From NCBI RefSeq assembly GCF_014646515.1, contig NZ_BMNK01000011.1, forward strand, positions 208,634 to 272,633: a stretch of DNA of 64,000 nucleotides, given 5' to 3'. Shown piece after piece: positions 50,392 to 59,260 of the stretch. Under the pieces are notes generated by a model, which was not told the DNA's origin, made no database searches, and worked only from the letters and a program-made list of their open reading frames with translations. Every line of letters starts with the position of its first letter. Positions within the stretch are counted from its first letter, which is position 1. This DNA is from Nonomuraea glycinis (GTDB lineage: Bacteria > Actinomycetota > Actinomycetes > Streptosporangiales > Streptosporangiaceae). Both the position numbers and the translations under genes were made by a program.

Positions 50392-51463
50392 ACGCCCGGT
50401 CCGCCGTGGGGTCGGTGTCGAAGCGGGTGTCGCCTCGCGGCGCGCTCGGCGAGTCGAAGTAGACCAGCGCCTTGATCTGCGGATAGCGGCGGACCTGGCT
50501 GCGTACGGACTCGAAGAACGCGCGCTTGAACGCCGGGTCGTCGGCCCGCTCGAACACACCCCACTCCGCGACCATGACCGGCTTGCCGGGAAAGCGCCAC
50601 TGCATCCAGCGGTAGAAGCCGGGCCACTCCTCGAAGTCCTCGCGGGTCTTGTTGACCAGGCTGCCGAAGTCGTGCACCCGGTTGTCGGCGTAGGGGTCCA
50701 TCGCCACCCAGTCGACCACGTCGTCGCCCGGGTAGAGCTCCTCGAACCAGGACTTGGTGGCCCAGTTGGGCGCGCCCATGTAGGTCATCACGGTCACCGC
50801 GTTCTTGACGCCCTTGGCGCGCAGCCGGAGCACGACGTGCCGGAACATGGCCGTGTAGTCGTCGGCCCCCATGCCGGACTCCGCCGCGGTCTCCACGTCG
50901 TTCTCCGGCTCGTGGTGGATGGTGAGGAAGAACTCCTCGGGAAAGGTCCGCCGGAGATGGTGGGCCAGGCGGTCGATCCTGTCGTCGATGGCGCCGCCCG
51001 CGATCTCGGCCCAGGTGTGGCCGAGCGACGGCTTCCAGTTGATCAGCAGCAGGCGGGGGCGGGCCGGGTCCCGGGCGATCCGGATCTCCTGCTTGGTCGG
51101 GAACAGCTCCTTGCCCCGGTGATAGACGTGCACCAGGTCGGCCGTCGCCCCCATGCGCGCCTCGGCGCTGTGCAGCGCCTCCTCCACCCGGGTGCCCGTG
51201 AAGATCTCCGGGGCGATGCCCCACCACGCGCCGCACGAGGGGATGAGCTTGCCGGTGACTGCACAGGAGGGCGCGCTCACCACGGCGGGGCCACCGCCGC
51301 CGTCCGCCGGCGCGCTCCGCCGGCCGGCGGCCGGCCCGCTGGGCGCCGGGCTCGAGCACGCGGCCAGCAGGACGGCCAAGGCCAAGCTGCCGATCGCCCC
51401 TTTGGCGACATCAGCCTTCAAATTGCTGTTTATCGCTCTGTACGAATAATTCCAGCGCGTCAT
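50336..51463 (-). CDS. GH26-like glycoside hydrolase lipoprotein
   Basis: 375 aa. Signal peptide with lipobox LLAAC (Cys36). Catalytic domain (about 75-365) resembles glycoside hydrolase family 26 (beta-mannanase): acid/base Glu185 in HHEPEND and nucleophile Glu300 in MVAEWGVF, plus WAMDPY-like block. It would act at the outer face of the membrane. ATG 51463 has GAGGGGG 9 nt upstream; an ATG at 51481 is possible. Located next to a polysaccharide export operon, so trimming or remodelling of that polymer is likely. Its 3' end overlaps the TauE gene by 56 bp on the other strand. Confidence 0.85.
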   Translation of the reverse strand: MTRWNYSYRAINSNLKADVAKGAIGSLALAVLLAACSSPAPSGPAAGRRSAPADGGGGPAVVSAPSCAVTGKLIPSCGAWWGIAPEIFTGTRVEEALHSAEARMGATADLVHVYHRGKELFPTKQEIRIARDPARPRLLLINWKPSLGHTWAEIAGGAIDDRIDRLAHHLRRTFPEEFFLTIHHEPENDVETAAESGMGADDYTAMFRHVVLRLRAKGVKNAVTVMTYMGAPNWATKSWFEELYPGDDVVDWVAMDPYADNRVHDFGSLVNKTREDFEEWPGFYRWMQWRFPGKPVMVAEWGVFERADDPAFKRAFFESVRSQVRRYPQIKALVYFDSPSAPRGDTRFDTDPTADRAFTELARDPHFRATRVPRP

Positions 51464-51589
51464 AACTTTCAACCCCCTCATTGGGCGACCCCCGCCCTAT
51501 CAACCTGAACCATGCCACGCCATTGCCGCAACTTCAGCCGGAGTAGCGGTCAGCGCAGGCCAGATGGGGTGCACGACTCACCGACAAAC

Positions 51590-51682
51590 AGCGATTTATC
51601 GCTTTATAGGGGTACGATTCTCGGGTCGTACAGGAGAAAATCTTGGGTAATCTGGCTGGGTAATATCTGGCCCGCCTATAGT
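51590..51682 (+). promoter_or_regulatory. Promoter region of the polysaccharide operon
   Basis: In the 295-bp gap between the GH26-like gene and the Wzz-like gene are two inverted repeats, AGCGAT-TT-ATCGCT (51590-51603) and GTACGA-N8-TCGTAC (51612-51631), and a good -10 TATAGT at 51677-51682. The area is AT-richer than its surroundings. No -35 is convincing. Confidence 0.4.
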
Positions 51683-51758
51683 GGGCGCACACCTCGACAC
51701 GTTACGCAGAGTCGCCGAATGGCGACAATGCGCAGCAAACGCAGGGAGACCCGCCTCC

Positions 51759-53060
51759 ATGAGCCTGCCGCCGGACCGCCCGGCCCACCGCTCCGGCACC
51801 GACCTGGGAGAGCACCTCTCGCTGCTCCGCAGGCGCTGGCTGCTCCTGCTCGGCTGCGTCCTGGCCGGCGGCACGACAGGGCTCGCCCTGCTGCGGATCG
51901 TCCCCCCTTCCTACACCGCGACCACCCAGCTCCTCGTCACCCCCGTGGGCGTCTCCGAGCAGGTCAACCAGGTGACCACCCGGCAGCGCGAGCCCCTCAA
52001 CCTCGACACCGAGGCGCAGATCGCCCTGTCGTCCGTCGTCGCGGCCAAGGCCGCCCAGGCGGTGAACGCCACCGCCCTGGAGCCCGCCGAGGTGTCGGTC
52101 CCGCCCAACTCCTCCGTCCTGTCGATCTCCTACAGCGCCGCCGACCCGGCCACCGCCGCCGCCGGCTCGCGGGCCTACGCCGAGGCCTACCTCGCCCATC
52201 GCACCGAGAGCGCGCAGGCCGCCATCCTCGCCCAGCAGAAGCTCCTGCTGGCCAAGCTCCGGCAGGTCAACACCTCGCTCGGCGCGGCGATCAAACAGCT
52301 CGGCGGGCTGACCAGGGGCACCGCCGCGCACACGCTCGCCACCTACCGGCAGGGGGTGCTCACCCGGCAGGCGAGCAGCCTCACACTGAAGTACGACGCG
52401 CTGCGGACCCTGGCGGTGACGCCCGGATCGGTCATCAGCCCGGCCGTCATGCCGTCGCTGCCCAGGTCCCCCAGCCTGCCGCTGTGCCTCGGCTCCGGGC
52501 TCATGGCGGGCCTGCTGCTGGGGGCCGCCGCGGCGGTGCTGCGCGACCGCCTCGACACCCGGCTGCGCAGCACCGCCGACGTCGAGCGGCTCACCGGACT
52601 GCCCGCCCTGGCCGATCTGTCCTACCCGCGCGACCCCGCCGCGCTGCACGACCTGACCTCCGCCGTGCTCGCCGCCTGCCCGGGCAAGCGACTGCTGGTC
52701 AGGGCCGTCCCGGCCGAGCTCGGCTCCTCCCGGGTGGCCGCCCCGCTGGCCACCAGCGCGCCGCTGTCGGTGCTGAGCGGCGCGGACGTGAGCGACCTGG
52801 CCAGGGCGGACGCGGCCCTGCTGCTGATCGGCCTGGGCCAGGCGACCTCCGTCCAGGTCGCGGCCACCGTACGGCATCTCAGCCGGCACAACGTGCCGAT
52901 CATCGGCGCGGTGACCACCACGGACCTGACTCCCGCGCCGCCCACTCCCCAGCACACACCGCTGGGCAAGCTGGTCGCCGGTGGCGAGCCCGAGCGCGCC
53001 GCGGGCGCCGACACCTCGCCCATGCACGCGCTCCATCAGCCGCCGGGCAAGCGGGCGTGA
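51759..53060 (+). CDS. Wzz-like polysaccharide co-polymerase without tyrosine kinase motifs
   Basis: 433 aa. Two membrane helices (about 27-47 and 246-268) flank a periplasmic-type loop (ATTQLLVTPVGVS and a coiled coil in AQAAILAQQKLLLAKLRQVNTSL), as in Wzz/CapA. The C-terminal cytoplasmic region resembles a BY-kinase fold (DRLDTRLRSTADVERLTGLPALADL), but the Walker A GxxxxGKS/T is missing (PGKRLLVRAVPAELG), so it should not be an active kinase. Likely controls chain length of the exported polysaccharide. First gene of a six-gene operon; GTGA overlap with the next. Confidence 0.83.
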   Translation: MSLPPDRPAHRSGTDLGEHLSLLRRRWLLLLGCVLAGGTTGLALLRIVPPSYTATTQLLVTPVGVSEQVNQVTTRQREPLNLDTEAQIALSSVVAAKAAQAVNATALEPAEVSVPPNSSVLSISYSAADPATAAAGSRAYAEAYLAHRTESAQAAILAQQKLLLAKLRQVNTSLGAAIKQLGGLTRGTAAHTLATYRQGVLTRQASSLTLKYDALRTLAVTPGSVISPAVMPSLPRSPSLPLCLGSGLMAGLLLGAAAAVLRDRLDTRLRSTADVERLTGLPALADLSYPRDPAALHDLTSAVLAACPGKRLLVRAVPAELGSSRVAAPLATSAPLSVLSGADVSDLARADAALLLIGLGQATSVQVAATVRHLSRHNVPIIGAVTTTDLTPAPPTPQHTPLGKLVAGGEPERAAGADTSPMHALHQPPGKRA

Positions 53061-54325
53061 CAGGACCCGCGTGGCCCATCGCCGCGCTGCTGCTCGGTTA
53101 TCCCGTCTGGTGGGCGCTCGGCTTCGGCGGGCTGTCGGTCGTCGTGCTGGCCGTGCCCATGGGGATCATCCTGTGGCGGCGCAGGCCGATCCGGGTGCCG
53201 CGCGGGTTCGGGCTGTGGCTGCTGCTGATCGCCGGCCATCTGGTGAGCGGGCTGATGCTGGCGGAGATGCCGCCCGGCACCTACGGCGAGCTGGGCCTGG
53301 GCCGCTTCCTCGGCTACGCCATGCGCCTGACGCTCTACCTGTCGCTCATGATCATGGTTCTCTACCTGGGCAACCTCACCGAGCGCGAGTTGCCGCAGCT
53401 CCGGCTCCTGCGGATGCTCGGCGTGCTGTTCATCACCACCGTGGCCGGCGGGCTGCTCGGCGTGCTGGCTCCCGGCTTCTCCTTCACCTCACCGGTGGAG
53501 CTGGTCCTGCCGGGCTGGCTGGCCGACAACTCCTTCGTCCAGAACCTGATCCACCCCACCGCCGCGCAGACCCAGAAGGTGCTCGGCTACGCCTCGCCCC
53601 GGCCGGAGGCGCCGTTCGAATGGGCCAACGCGTGGGGCAGCAACGTGTCGGTGCTGCTCGTCTGGTTCGTGGTCGGCTGGTGGGTGTACGGCACCCGCCG
53701 CCGCAAGGCGCTGGCCGTGGTGCTGATCGCCCTGGCGGCCGTCCCGATCGTCTACTCGCTCAACCGGGGCCTGTGGATCGGCCTCGGGCTGGCCGTCTGC
53801 TACCTGATCGTCCGGGTGGGCGGCAGGACCAGGGTCACCCTCTGCGCCGCGGCGGCGACGGGGGCGCTGGTGTTCGCGCTCAGCCCGCTCGCCCCCCTCG
53901 TCGTCCAGCGGCTGGACAGCCCGCACTCCAACGACATCCGGGCCTTCACCGTGTCGGCCACGATCGAGGCCGCGACCCACTCGCCCGTCATCGGCTTCGG
54001 CAACACCCGCAACGCCACGGGCAACCACCGTACGATCACCACCGGCAAGACCGGCTGGTGCCCCGGCTGCGGCCATCCCCCGCTGGGCGGCGACGGCCAG
54101 CTCTGGCTGATGCTCATCACGCAGGGCTTCGCGGGCGCGGCGCTCTACGTGGCCTTCTTCGCCGGCGCGATCCGCCGCCACTGGACCGACAGGACCCCGA
54201 TCGGGCTCGCCGGAGTGCTGGTGATGAGCCTGGTGCTGCTCTACATGTTCATCTATGACGGCCTGGTCACGCCGCTCAGCCTCTACTTCATCTCCTTCGC
54301 GCTCCTGTGGAGAAATCCCGCATGA
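53057..54325 (+). CDS. O-antigen ligase/polymerase-like membrane protein
   Basis: 422 aa, about 11 predicted helices. A large extracellular loop (about 140-200) and a second loop with GFGNTRNATGN and CPGCGHPPLGGDGQLW, the Wzy_C/O-antigen ligase pattern. It would polymerise or ligate undecaprenyl-linked repeat units. GTG 53057 overlaps the Wzz-like stop. Confidence 0.83.
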   Translation: MTGPAWPIAALLLGYPVWWALGFGGLSVVVLAVPMGIILWRRRPIRVPRGFGLWLLLIAGHLVSGLMLAEMPPGTYGELGLGRFLGYAMRLTLYLSLMIMVLYLGNLTERELPQLRLLRMLGVLFITTVAGGLLGVLAPGFSFTSPVELVLPGWLADNSFVQNLIHPTAAQTQKVLGYASPRPEAPFEWANAWGSNVSVLLVWFVVGWWVYGTRRRKALAVVLIALAAVPIVYSLNRGLWIGLGLAVCYLIVRVGGRTRVTLCAAAATGALVFALSPLAPLVVQRLDSPHSNDIRAFTVSATIEAATHSPVIGFGNTRNATGNHRTITTGKTGWCPGCGHPPLGGDGQLWLMLITQGFAGAALYVAFFAGAIRRHWTDRTPIGLAGVLVMSLVLLYMFIYDGLVTPLSLYFISFALLWRNPA

Positions 54326-55227
54326 CCGACACCGACATCAGGCTCAGCTATTTCGGCGACACGCTCCGGCTCCTTTATCCCGGCCAGGGTGATCCGCGCG
54401 CCCACACGCTGCTCCCGCACGCCCGGCTGCCTCGCCGTCTGGCGCCGCGCCGCTGGTGGCACCGACTGGCCGGGCCGCGCGTCCTGCTGCCCATGGACGG
54501 GTCGATCTCGGCCCACCTCGGGGAGGTCTTCGGCGCACCGGTGGAGATCGTCCTGCACGTGCGCCCGGCGCGCCGGGCCAACCGCAAGCCCATCCTGGAG
54601 GTCCACAGCGACGGCGCCCGCCTGGCCTTCGTGAAGGTGGGCGACACCGACCGGGCCCGCGCGCTGGTCGACAACGAGGCCGCCGCGCTGCGCGAGCTGG
54701 CCGGCCTCCCGCTCAAGACCGTCGTCACGCCCACCGTGCTGCACCACGGGAGCTGGCGCGGCCTCAGCCTGCTCGCCCTGTCCCCGCTGCCCGTCCGCCG
54801 CCGCCGGGTGCCCGGCCCGCTGCTGGTCAGGGCCGTCAAGGAGATCGCGGCCACGGGCGGCCCCGACGGCGCGGCCTGGCACGGCGACCTGGCCCCGTGG
54901 AACATCTCGCCGTCCGCCGACGGGCGGCTGCTCGTGTGGGACTGGGAGCGCTACGCGACCGGCGTCCCCTACGGGTTCGACGCGGTGCACCACTTCTTCC
55001 AGCGGGCGCTGCGCCGCATGGACCCGCCGACCGCCGCGCGCGCCTGCCTTGCCCAGGCGCTGCGGACGCTGGCGCCGTTCGGGCTGTCGGCCGCGCAGGC
55101 CAGGCAGACCGCGCTGCACTACCTCATCGCGCTGGCCGACCGGCACGCCGCCGACGGCCACGAACCCCTCGGCCCGGCGGACCACTGGCTCAACCCGGTC
55201 GTCGACCACCAGGAGCCGCTGACATGA
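54322..55227 (+). CDS. APH-fold phosphotransferase
   Basis: 301 aa. Kinase-like fold of the aminoglycoside phosphotransferase group: Brenner motif AWHGDLAPWNIS and VWDWERY (DFG equivalent), with an N-terminal half that has no lysine motif I can place confidently. In polysaccharide clusters such proteins are thought to phosphorylate a sugar or glycan; not a resistance gene by context. ATGA overlaps at both ends. Confidence 0.75.
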   Translation: MTDTDIRLSYFGDTLRLLYPGQGDPRAHTLLPHARLPRRLAPRRWWHRLAGPRVLLPMDGSISAHLGEVFGAPVEIVLHVRPARRANRKPILEVHSDGARLAFVKVGDTDRARALVDNEAAALRELAGLPLKTVVTPTVLHHGSWRGLSLLALSPLPVRRRRVPGPLLVRAVKEIAATGGPDGAAWHGDLAPWNISPSADGRLLVWDWERYATGVPYGFDAVHHFFQRALRRMDPPTAARACLAQALRTLAPFGLSAAQARQTALHYLIALADRHAADGHEPLGPADHWLNPVVDHQEPLT

Positions 55228-56078
55228 AGGTCATGAAGCGATCGGTGCTGTCCGTGTCGCGGACCACCGGGAAGGTCACCTCCAAGGCGCGGATCCTGCC
55301 GTCGTTCCTGATCGCCGGGGCCCAGCGGTGCGGCACCACCTCGCTCTACCGGGCGCTGGCGGAGCACCCCCTGCTGCTCAAGCCGGTGCTGCACAAGGGG
55401 GTCCACTACTTCGACGCCGCCTACTGGCGTGGGCCCGCCTGGTATCGGGCGCACTTCCCGCTCCGGGTGAGCATGGCACTGCTCGCCCGGCGTCACGGCG
55501 CCGGGCCGCAGGCGTTCGAGTCGTCGCCCTACTACCTGTTCCATCCGCTGGCCGGGGAGCGGATCGCCGCCGACCTGCCGGGGGTGAAGCTGATCGTGCT
55601 GGTGCGCGACCCGGTCGAGCGGGCCTACTCCGCGCACGCCCACGAGCTGGCCAGAGGCTTCGAGACCGAGTCCCACTTCGAGCACGCGCTGGAGCTGGAG
55701 GCCGGGCGGCTCGCGGGGGCCGAGGAGAGCCTGCGGGCGGGGCCGCACTCCGCCCACCACTCCCACCGGCACCACGGCTATCTGGCCCGCGGCCGTTACG
55801 CCGAGCAGCTCGACCGGCTGGAGCCGCTGTTCGGGCGGGAGCGGATCCTGGTGCTCGACAGCCACCGCTTCTTCGCCGAGCCCGAGCAGGTCTACGACCG
55901 GGTGCTCGACTTCCTCGGAGTGCCCCGGCTGGGCCACCCCGAGTTCGAACGGCACAACGGGCGACCCCTGCCCAGGCCCCTGCCGGACTCTCTCCGGCAG
56001 AGCCTGCGCGACCACTTCGAGCCGTACGACACCCGGCTGGTGAGCTGGCTGGGCGGTGACCCCTCATGGCGAACCTGA
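55224..56078 (+). CDS. Sulfotransferase 1 (heparan-type fold)
   Basis: 284 aa. PAPS-binding 5'-PSB loop FLIAGAQRCGTTSLYR (28-43), 3'-PB strand and helix VKLIVLVRDPVERAYSAHAHE, with a catalytic-type His in KGVHYFD. Resembles carbohydrate sulfotransferases (NDST/HS3ST-like) that sulfate polysaccharides. A His-rich stretch (HSAHHSHRHHGY) follows. ATGA overlap with the phosphotransferase gene and a 13-nt overlap with the flippase gene. Confidence 0.9.
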   Translation: MKVMKRSVLSVSRTTGKVTSKARILPSFLIAGAQRCGTTSLYRALAEHPLLLKPVLHKGVHYFDAAYWRGPAWYRAHFPLRVSMALLARRHGAGPQAFESSPYYLFHPLAGERIAADLPGVKLIVLVRDPVERAYSAHAHELARGFETESHFEHALELEAGRLAGAEESLRAGPHSAHHSHRHHGYLARGRYAEQLDRLEPLFGRERILVLDSHRFFAEPEQVYDRVLDFLGVPRLGHPEFERHNGRPLPRPLPDSLRQSLRDHFEPYDTRLVSWLGGDPSWRT

Positions 56079-57469
56079 CCCCACCCCAACCGGACCCCCA
56101 CACCGACCCACCACCGCCAGAACAGGCGGCTTACGGCGAGGTCGCGAGGCGGGTGGCCGCAGGCGAGGTCGTGGAGCAGGCGGCTCCGGGCGGGAGTGCG
56201 GGGCGGGTGGCGTCGGGGCGGGTGTTGCGGGGTGGGCTTGCCGGGGTGATGGGGGCGGGGGTGGCCGCGCTGGCTCAGTTCGGGCTCGTCGTGGTCGTCA
56301 CCAGGGCGTTCTCCGTCGAGCAGGCGGGGGCGTTCTTCACGGTCACCGCGTTGATGCTGATGGCGGCCGGGATCGTCAAGCTGGACGCGGGCAATGGGCT
56401 GGTGTACTTCATCGCCAGAGCCAACGCCTTCGAATATCGCGGCATATCGGGATATATCCGGGCGGCGCTGGTGCCCGTCACGGGGGCCGCGACGCTCGCC
56501 GGCGTGCTGCTGTACCCCTGGCTCGGCCCGGTGGCCCTGGCCCTGCCGGTGCTGGCCGTGGCGGACGTCCTGCTCGCCGCCGGCCGGGGCTTCGGCGCCC
56601 TACGACCCACGGTGCTGCTCAGCGGGGTGCTGCTCCCGATCGGCCAGCTCGCCCTGGTGGCCGGCGTGGCACTGCCTGCCTGGACGCTGCCTGCCTGGGT
56701 GCTGCCTGTCGCGTGGGCGCTGCCGTACCTGCCCGTGCTGGTGCTGGCGGCGCTCGCTCTGCGCGGTCGCGCGCCCCGCACGCCCTACCTGCCCGGCACC
56801 GGACGGGACCTGTGGCGGCACACGGCCCCGAGGTCGGTGGCGGCCGCGGTCCAGGCCGTGTTCCAGCGGTTCGACATCGTGATCGTCGCCCTGCTCGCCG
56901 GCCCCGCGCAGGCGGCCGTCTACACCGCCGCGACCCGCTTCAAGATCGTGGGCCAGCTCGCCAACCAGGGCCTGGCGCAGGCCGTACAACCGCGCCTGGT
57001 CAGAGCGCTCGCCGACGGCGACCTGGCCGCGGCCAGGGAGCTGTACCAGGCGACCACCATGTGGCTGGTGCTGCTGACCTGGCCCGTCTGGCTGGCCTAC
57101 GCCCTGGCCGCCCCCTGGCTGCTGCGGCTCTTCGGCGACGGCTACGGCGCGGCGACGCCCGTGGCGCTGGTCCTGGCGGCCACGATGATGGCGGCCACGG
57201 CGTCCGGCATGGTCGACGTCGTGCTGACCGCCGCCGGCCACACCACGGCCAGCCTGCGCAACCTCGTCGCGGCCGGTGCCTGCACGGTCCTGCTGGACTT
57301 GGCGCTGATCCCGGCGCACGGCGCGCTGGGCGCGGCGCTCGGCTGGTCCGCGGGCGTGCTGGTCAGGAACGCGCTACCGCTCTGGCAGCTCCACCACCGC
57401 TACGGCCTGCGCCCCTTCGGCCGGCACAGCCGCTCGGCGCTGCGCCCGCGCGCCTGGGCCACGGCATGA
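56066..57469 (+). CDS. Wzx-type polysaccharide flippase
   Basis: 467 aa. A polar, Pro-rich cytoplasmic N-terminus (about 1-45), then 12-14 hydrophobic helices in the MOP superfamily pattern. Motifs include ALAQFGLVVVVTRAFSVEQAG and QRFDIVIVALLAGPAQAAVYTAA. Expected to flip lipid-linked repeat units across the membrane. Linked by ATGA to the second sulfotransferase. Confidence 0.87.
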   Translation: MANLTPPQPDPHTDPPPPEQAAYGEVARRVAAGEVVEQAAPGGSAGRVASGRVLRGGLAGVMGAGVAALAQFGLVVVVTRAFSVEQAGAFFTVTALMLMAAGIVKLDAGNGLVYFIARANAFEYRGISGYIRAALVPVTGAATLAGVLLYPWLGPVALALPVLAVADVLLAAGRGFGALRPTVLLSGVLLPIGQLALVAGVALPAWTLPAWVLPVAWALPYLPVLVLAALALRGRAPRTPYLPGTGRDLWRHTAPRSVAAAVQAVFQRFDIVIVALLAGPAQAAVYTAATRFKIVGQLANQGLAQAVQPRLVRALADGDLAAARELYQATTMWLVLLTWPVWLAYALAAPWLLRLFGDGYGAATPVALVLAATMMAATASGMVDVVLTAAGHTTASLRNLVAAGACTVLLDLALIPAHGALGAALGWSAGVLVRNALPLWQLHHRYGLRPFGRHSRSALRPRAWATA

Positions 57470-58386
57470 GCGCCCGCCCTCCGGTGCTGGTCACCGGGCT
57501 GCCGAGAAGCGGCACGAGCTGGGCGGGCAAGATGCTGGCCGCCGGCGGCGAGCTCGTCTACGTCAACGAGCCGCTCAACCCGCAGCATCCGCCCGGCCGC
57601 TGCCCCGGCATCCTGCGCGCCCAGGTACGCCACCGCTTCCAGTACATCTGCGACGACAACGCGCCCACCTGGCTGCCCGCCTTCCGCGACACCGTCGCGC
57701 TGCGCTACCGCTGGGCGGCCGAGCTGCGGGCCAACCGCTCCCCGTACGACCTGGCGCGCATGATCCGCTACGGCGGGGCCTTCACGCTGGGCCGCCTCGC
57801 GGGGCGGCGGGCGCTGCTGGACGACCCGTTCGCGGTGCTGTCGGCGGGCTGGTTCGCCGAGCGGCTGGGGTGCAAGGTGATCGCCCTCGTCCGGGACCCG
57901 GTGTCGTTCGTGGCGAGCTGGCAGCGCCTCGGCTGGACCGTCTACTTCCACGAGCTGCTCGAACAGCCGCTGCTCGTCCGCGACCATCCCCAGGTGCTGC
58001 GGCTGCGCGTCCTGGTCGGCTCGCAGGACCGGATCGCGAAGGCGGCGGCGCTGTGGCAGGTGACGCGAGAGATCCTCGCACGCACCCCCGGCATCCTGGT
58101 CACCTCCTACGACGACCTCGCCGCCGACCCCCGGACGGGCTTCAAGCGCCTGTACGACTACGCCGGCCTGGCGTGGACCCCCGCCGCCGAGGAGCGCGTC
58201 ATGAAGGCGTGCACCGCCCCCGGCAGCCGGGACCAGGGATTCGCCTGGTCAGGACTGTCTCGCACCGCCTACCGCCCGATGGACTCGCGGGCGGCCCTGC
58301 GGGCAGGCGCCAGGGGCCTCACCCAGGAGGAGATCGACAGGATCAGGGCGCTGACCGACGACGCATGCGGGTGGCCACCGAGGTGA
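57466..58386 (+). CDS. Sulfotransferase 2
   Basis: 306 aa. PAPS site VLVTGLPRSGTSWAGKM (5'-PSB, 8-24) and KVIALVRDPVSFVASWQRL (3'-PB). Different from sulfotransferase 1 in sequence, so probably a different acceptor position. The last 44 bp overlap the end of the convergent WecB/TagA gene on the opposite strand. Last gene of the plus-strand operon. Confidence 0.9.
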   Translation: MSARPPVLVTGLPRSGTSWAGKMLAAGGELVYVNEPLNPQHPPGRCPGILRAQVRHRFQYICDDNAPTWLPAFRDTVALRYRWAAELRANRSPYDLARMIRYGGAFTLGRLAGRRALLDDPFAVLSAGWFAERLGCKVIALVRDPVSFVASWQRLGWTVYFHELLEQPLLVRDHPQVLRLRVLVGSQDRIAKAAALWQVTREILARTPGILVTSYDDLAADPRTGFKRLYDYAGLAWTPAAEERVMKACTAPGSRDQGFAWSGLSRTAYRPMDSRAALRAGARGLTQEEIDRIRALTDDACGWPPR

Positions 58387-59149
58387 GCAGCAGGCGCAGC
58401 GCGAACGGCACGTCGTCCACCAGATAGCGCCGGGCCAGCCGGCCGGGCTCGCAGGCCAGCCTGAACAGCCATTCGAGCCCCGCCCCGCGCATCCATCGAG
58501 GCGCCCGTGACACCGTGCCGGCGGCGAACCCGATCGCCGCCCCGCACCCCACGAACCAGGTGCCGGGCAGCTCGCGGCGCAGCTCGTCGATGAGCAGATC
58601 CTGCCGGGGGAAGCCGAGCCCCACGAACACCAGCCTCGGCCCCGCCCGTACGACCTTCCGCCGCGCCTGCTGCCTGCCCCGCGCGGTCGCGTCGAACCCG
58701 TACGGGGGCGCGTCCACCCCGCAGACCCGCAGCCGTGGATGGCGGCCCGCCAGCTCGGCGGCCGCCGCCGCGGCGACCCCGGGCGGGCCGCCGAGCAGAT
58801 AGACGGGCCACCCGCGGCGAGCGGCCCGATCGCTCAGCGACCAGATGAGATCCGCCCCCGTGACCCGCTCGGGCACCGGCGTCCCCAGCAGCCGTGACGC
58901 CCACACCAGCGGCATCCCGTCGGCCACCACCACCTCGGCCCCGTCCACCAGCTCCCGCAGCGCGGCGTCCCCGGCGACGGCCTGGCAGATGTCCACGTTC
59001 GGGGTGACGATGTGCCCGCCTCGGCCGGCGGACAGCTCGGCCTCGACCCGCTCGGCCACCTCGTCCTCGGTCAGCGGATCGAACCCGACCCCGCCGACCA
59101 CCACCCGCGCCGCCCGGCCGGTGGACGCGTTCGCGCGGATCCGGGCCAT
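58343..59149 (-). CDS. WecB/TagA/CpsF family glycosyltransferase
   Basis: 268 aa. Transfers ManNAc-type or glucosyl residues to an undecaprenyl-linked acceptor. Family core TPNVDICQAVAG, DGMPLVWASRLLGTPVPERVTGADL, LLGGPPGVA and FVGLGFPRQDLLIDELR, GVGAAIGFAAGTVSRAPRWMR-like block WLFRLACEPGRLARRYL. The first ten residues (MARIRANAST) lie inside a 48-bp repeat shared with the upstream mini-ORF; its ATG overlaps that ORF's stop (TGATG). Confidence 0.93.
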   Translation of the reverse strand: MARIRANASTGRAARVVVGGVGFDPLTEDEVAERVEAELSAGRGGHIVTPNVDICQAVAGDAALRELVDGAEVVVADGMPLVWASRLLGTPVPERVTGADLIWSLSDRAARRGWPVYLLGGPPGVAAAAAAELAGRHPRLRVCGVDAPPYGFDATARGRQQARRKVVRAGPRLVFVGLGFPRQDLLIDELRRELPGTWFVGCGAAIGFAAGTVSRAPRWMRGAGLEWLFRLACEPGRLARRYLVDDVPFALRLLLTSVATRMRRRSAP

Positions 59150-59260
59150 CAGATGCCCCGCCCGCGATCAGGCGCGTTCGCGCGGATCCAGGTCATCCGA
59201 TGCCGCGCCCGCGTGGACGCGTTCGCGCGGATCCGGGCCATCAGATGCCCCGCCCGCGAT
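59121..59260 (-). repeat. 48-bp duplication of the GT2/WecB gene junction
   Basis: A 48-bp sequence is identical at 59121-59168 and 59213-59260 (period 92), with a degenerate third copy between them. Each full copy contains the pattern stop codon TGA - ATG overlap - first ten codons of the next gene. The duplication places a 30-codon frame between the GT2 and wecB genes. Confidence 0.9.
59149..59241 (-). CDS. 30-codon mini-ORF made by the junction duplication
   Basis: ATG 59241 overlaps the stop codon of the GT2 gene (TGATG) and the stop overlaps the ATG of the wecB-type gene (TGATG). It starts MARIRANAST, identical to the WecB/TagA N-terminus, and ends PDRGRGI, with GRGI identical to the end of the GT2 protein. 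It is a chimera of the neighbours' ends. Expression as a peptide is unproven; translational coupling is possible. Confidence 0.4.
   Translation of the reverse strand: MARIRANASTRARHRMTWIRANAPDRGRGI

Noticed and set aside
51421..51620. TTTATCGCT direct repeats either side of the polysaccharide promoter
   Set aside because: Only nine bases match and one copy is inside the GH26-like coding sequence, so chance is likely.
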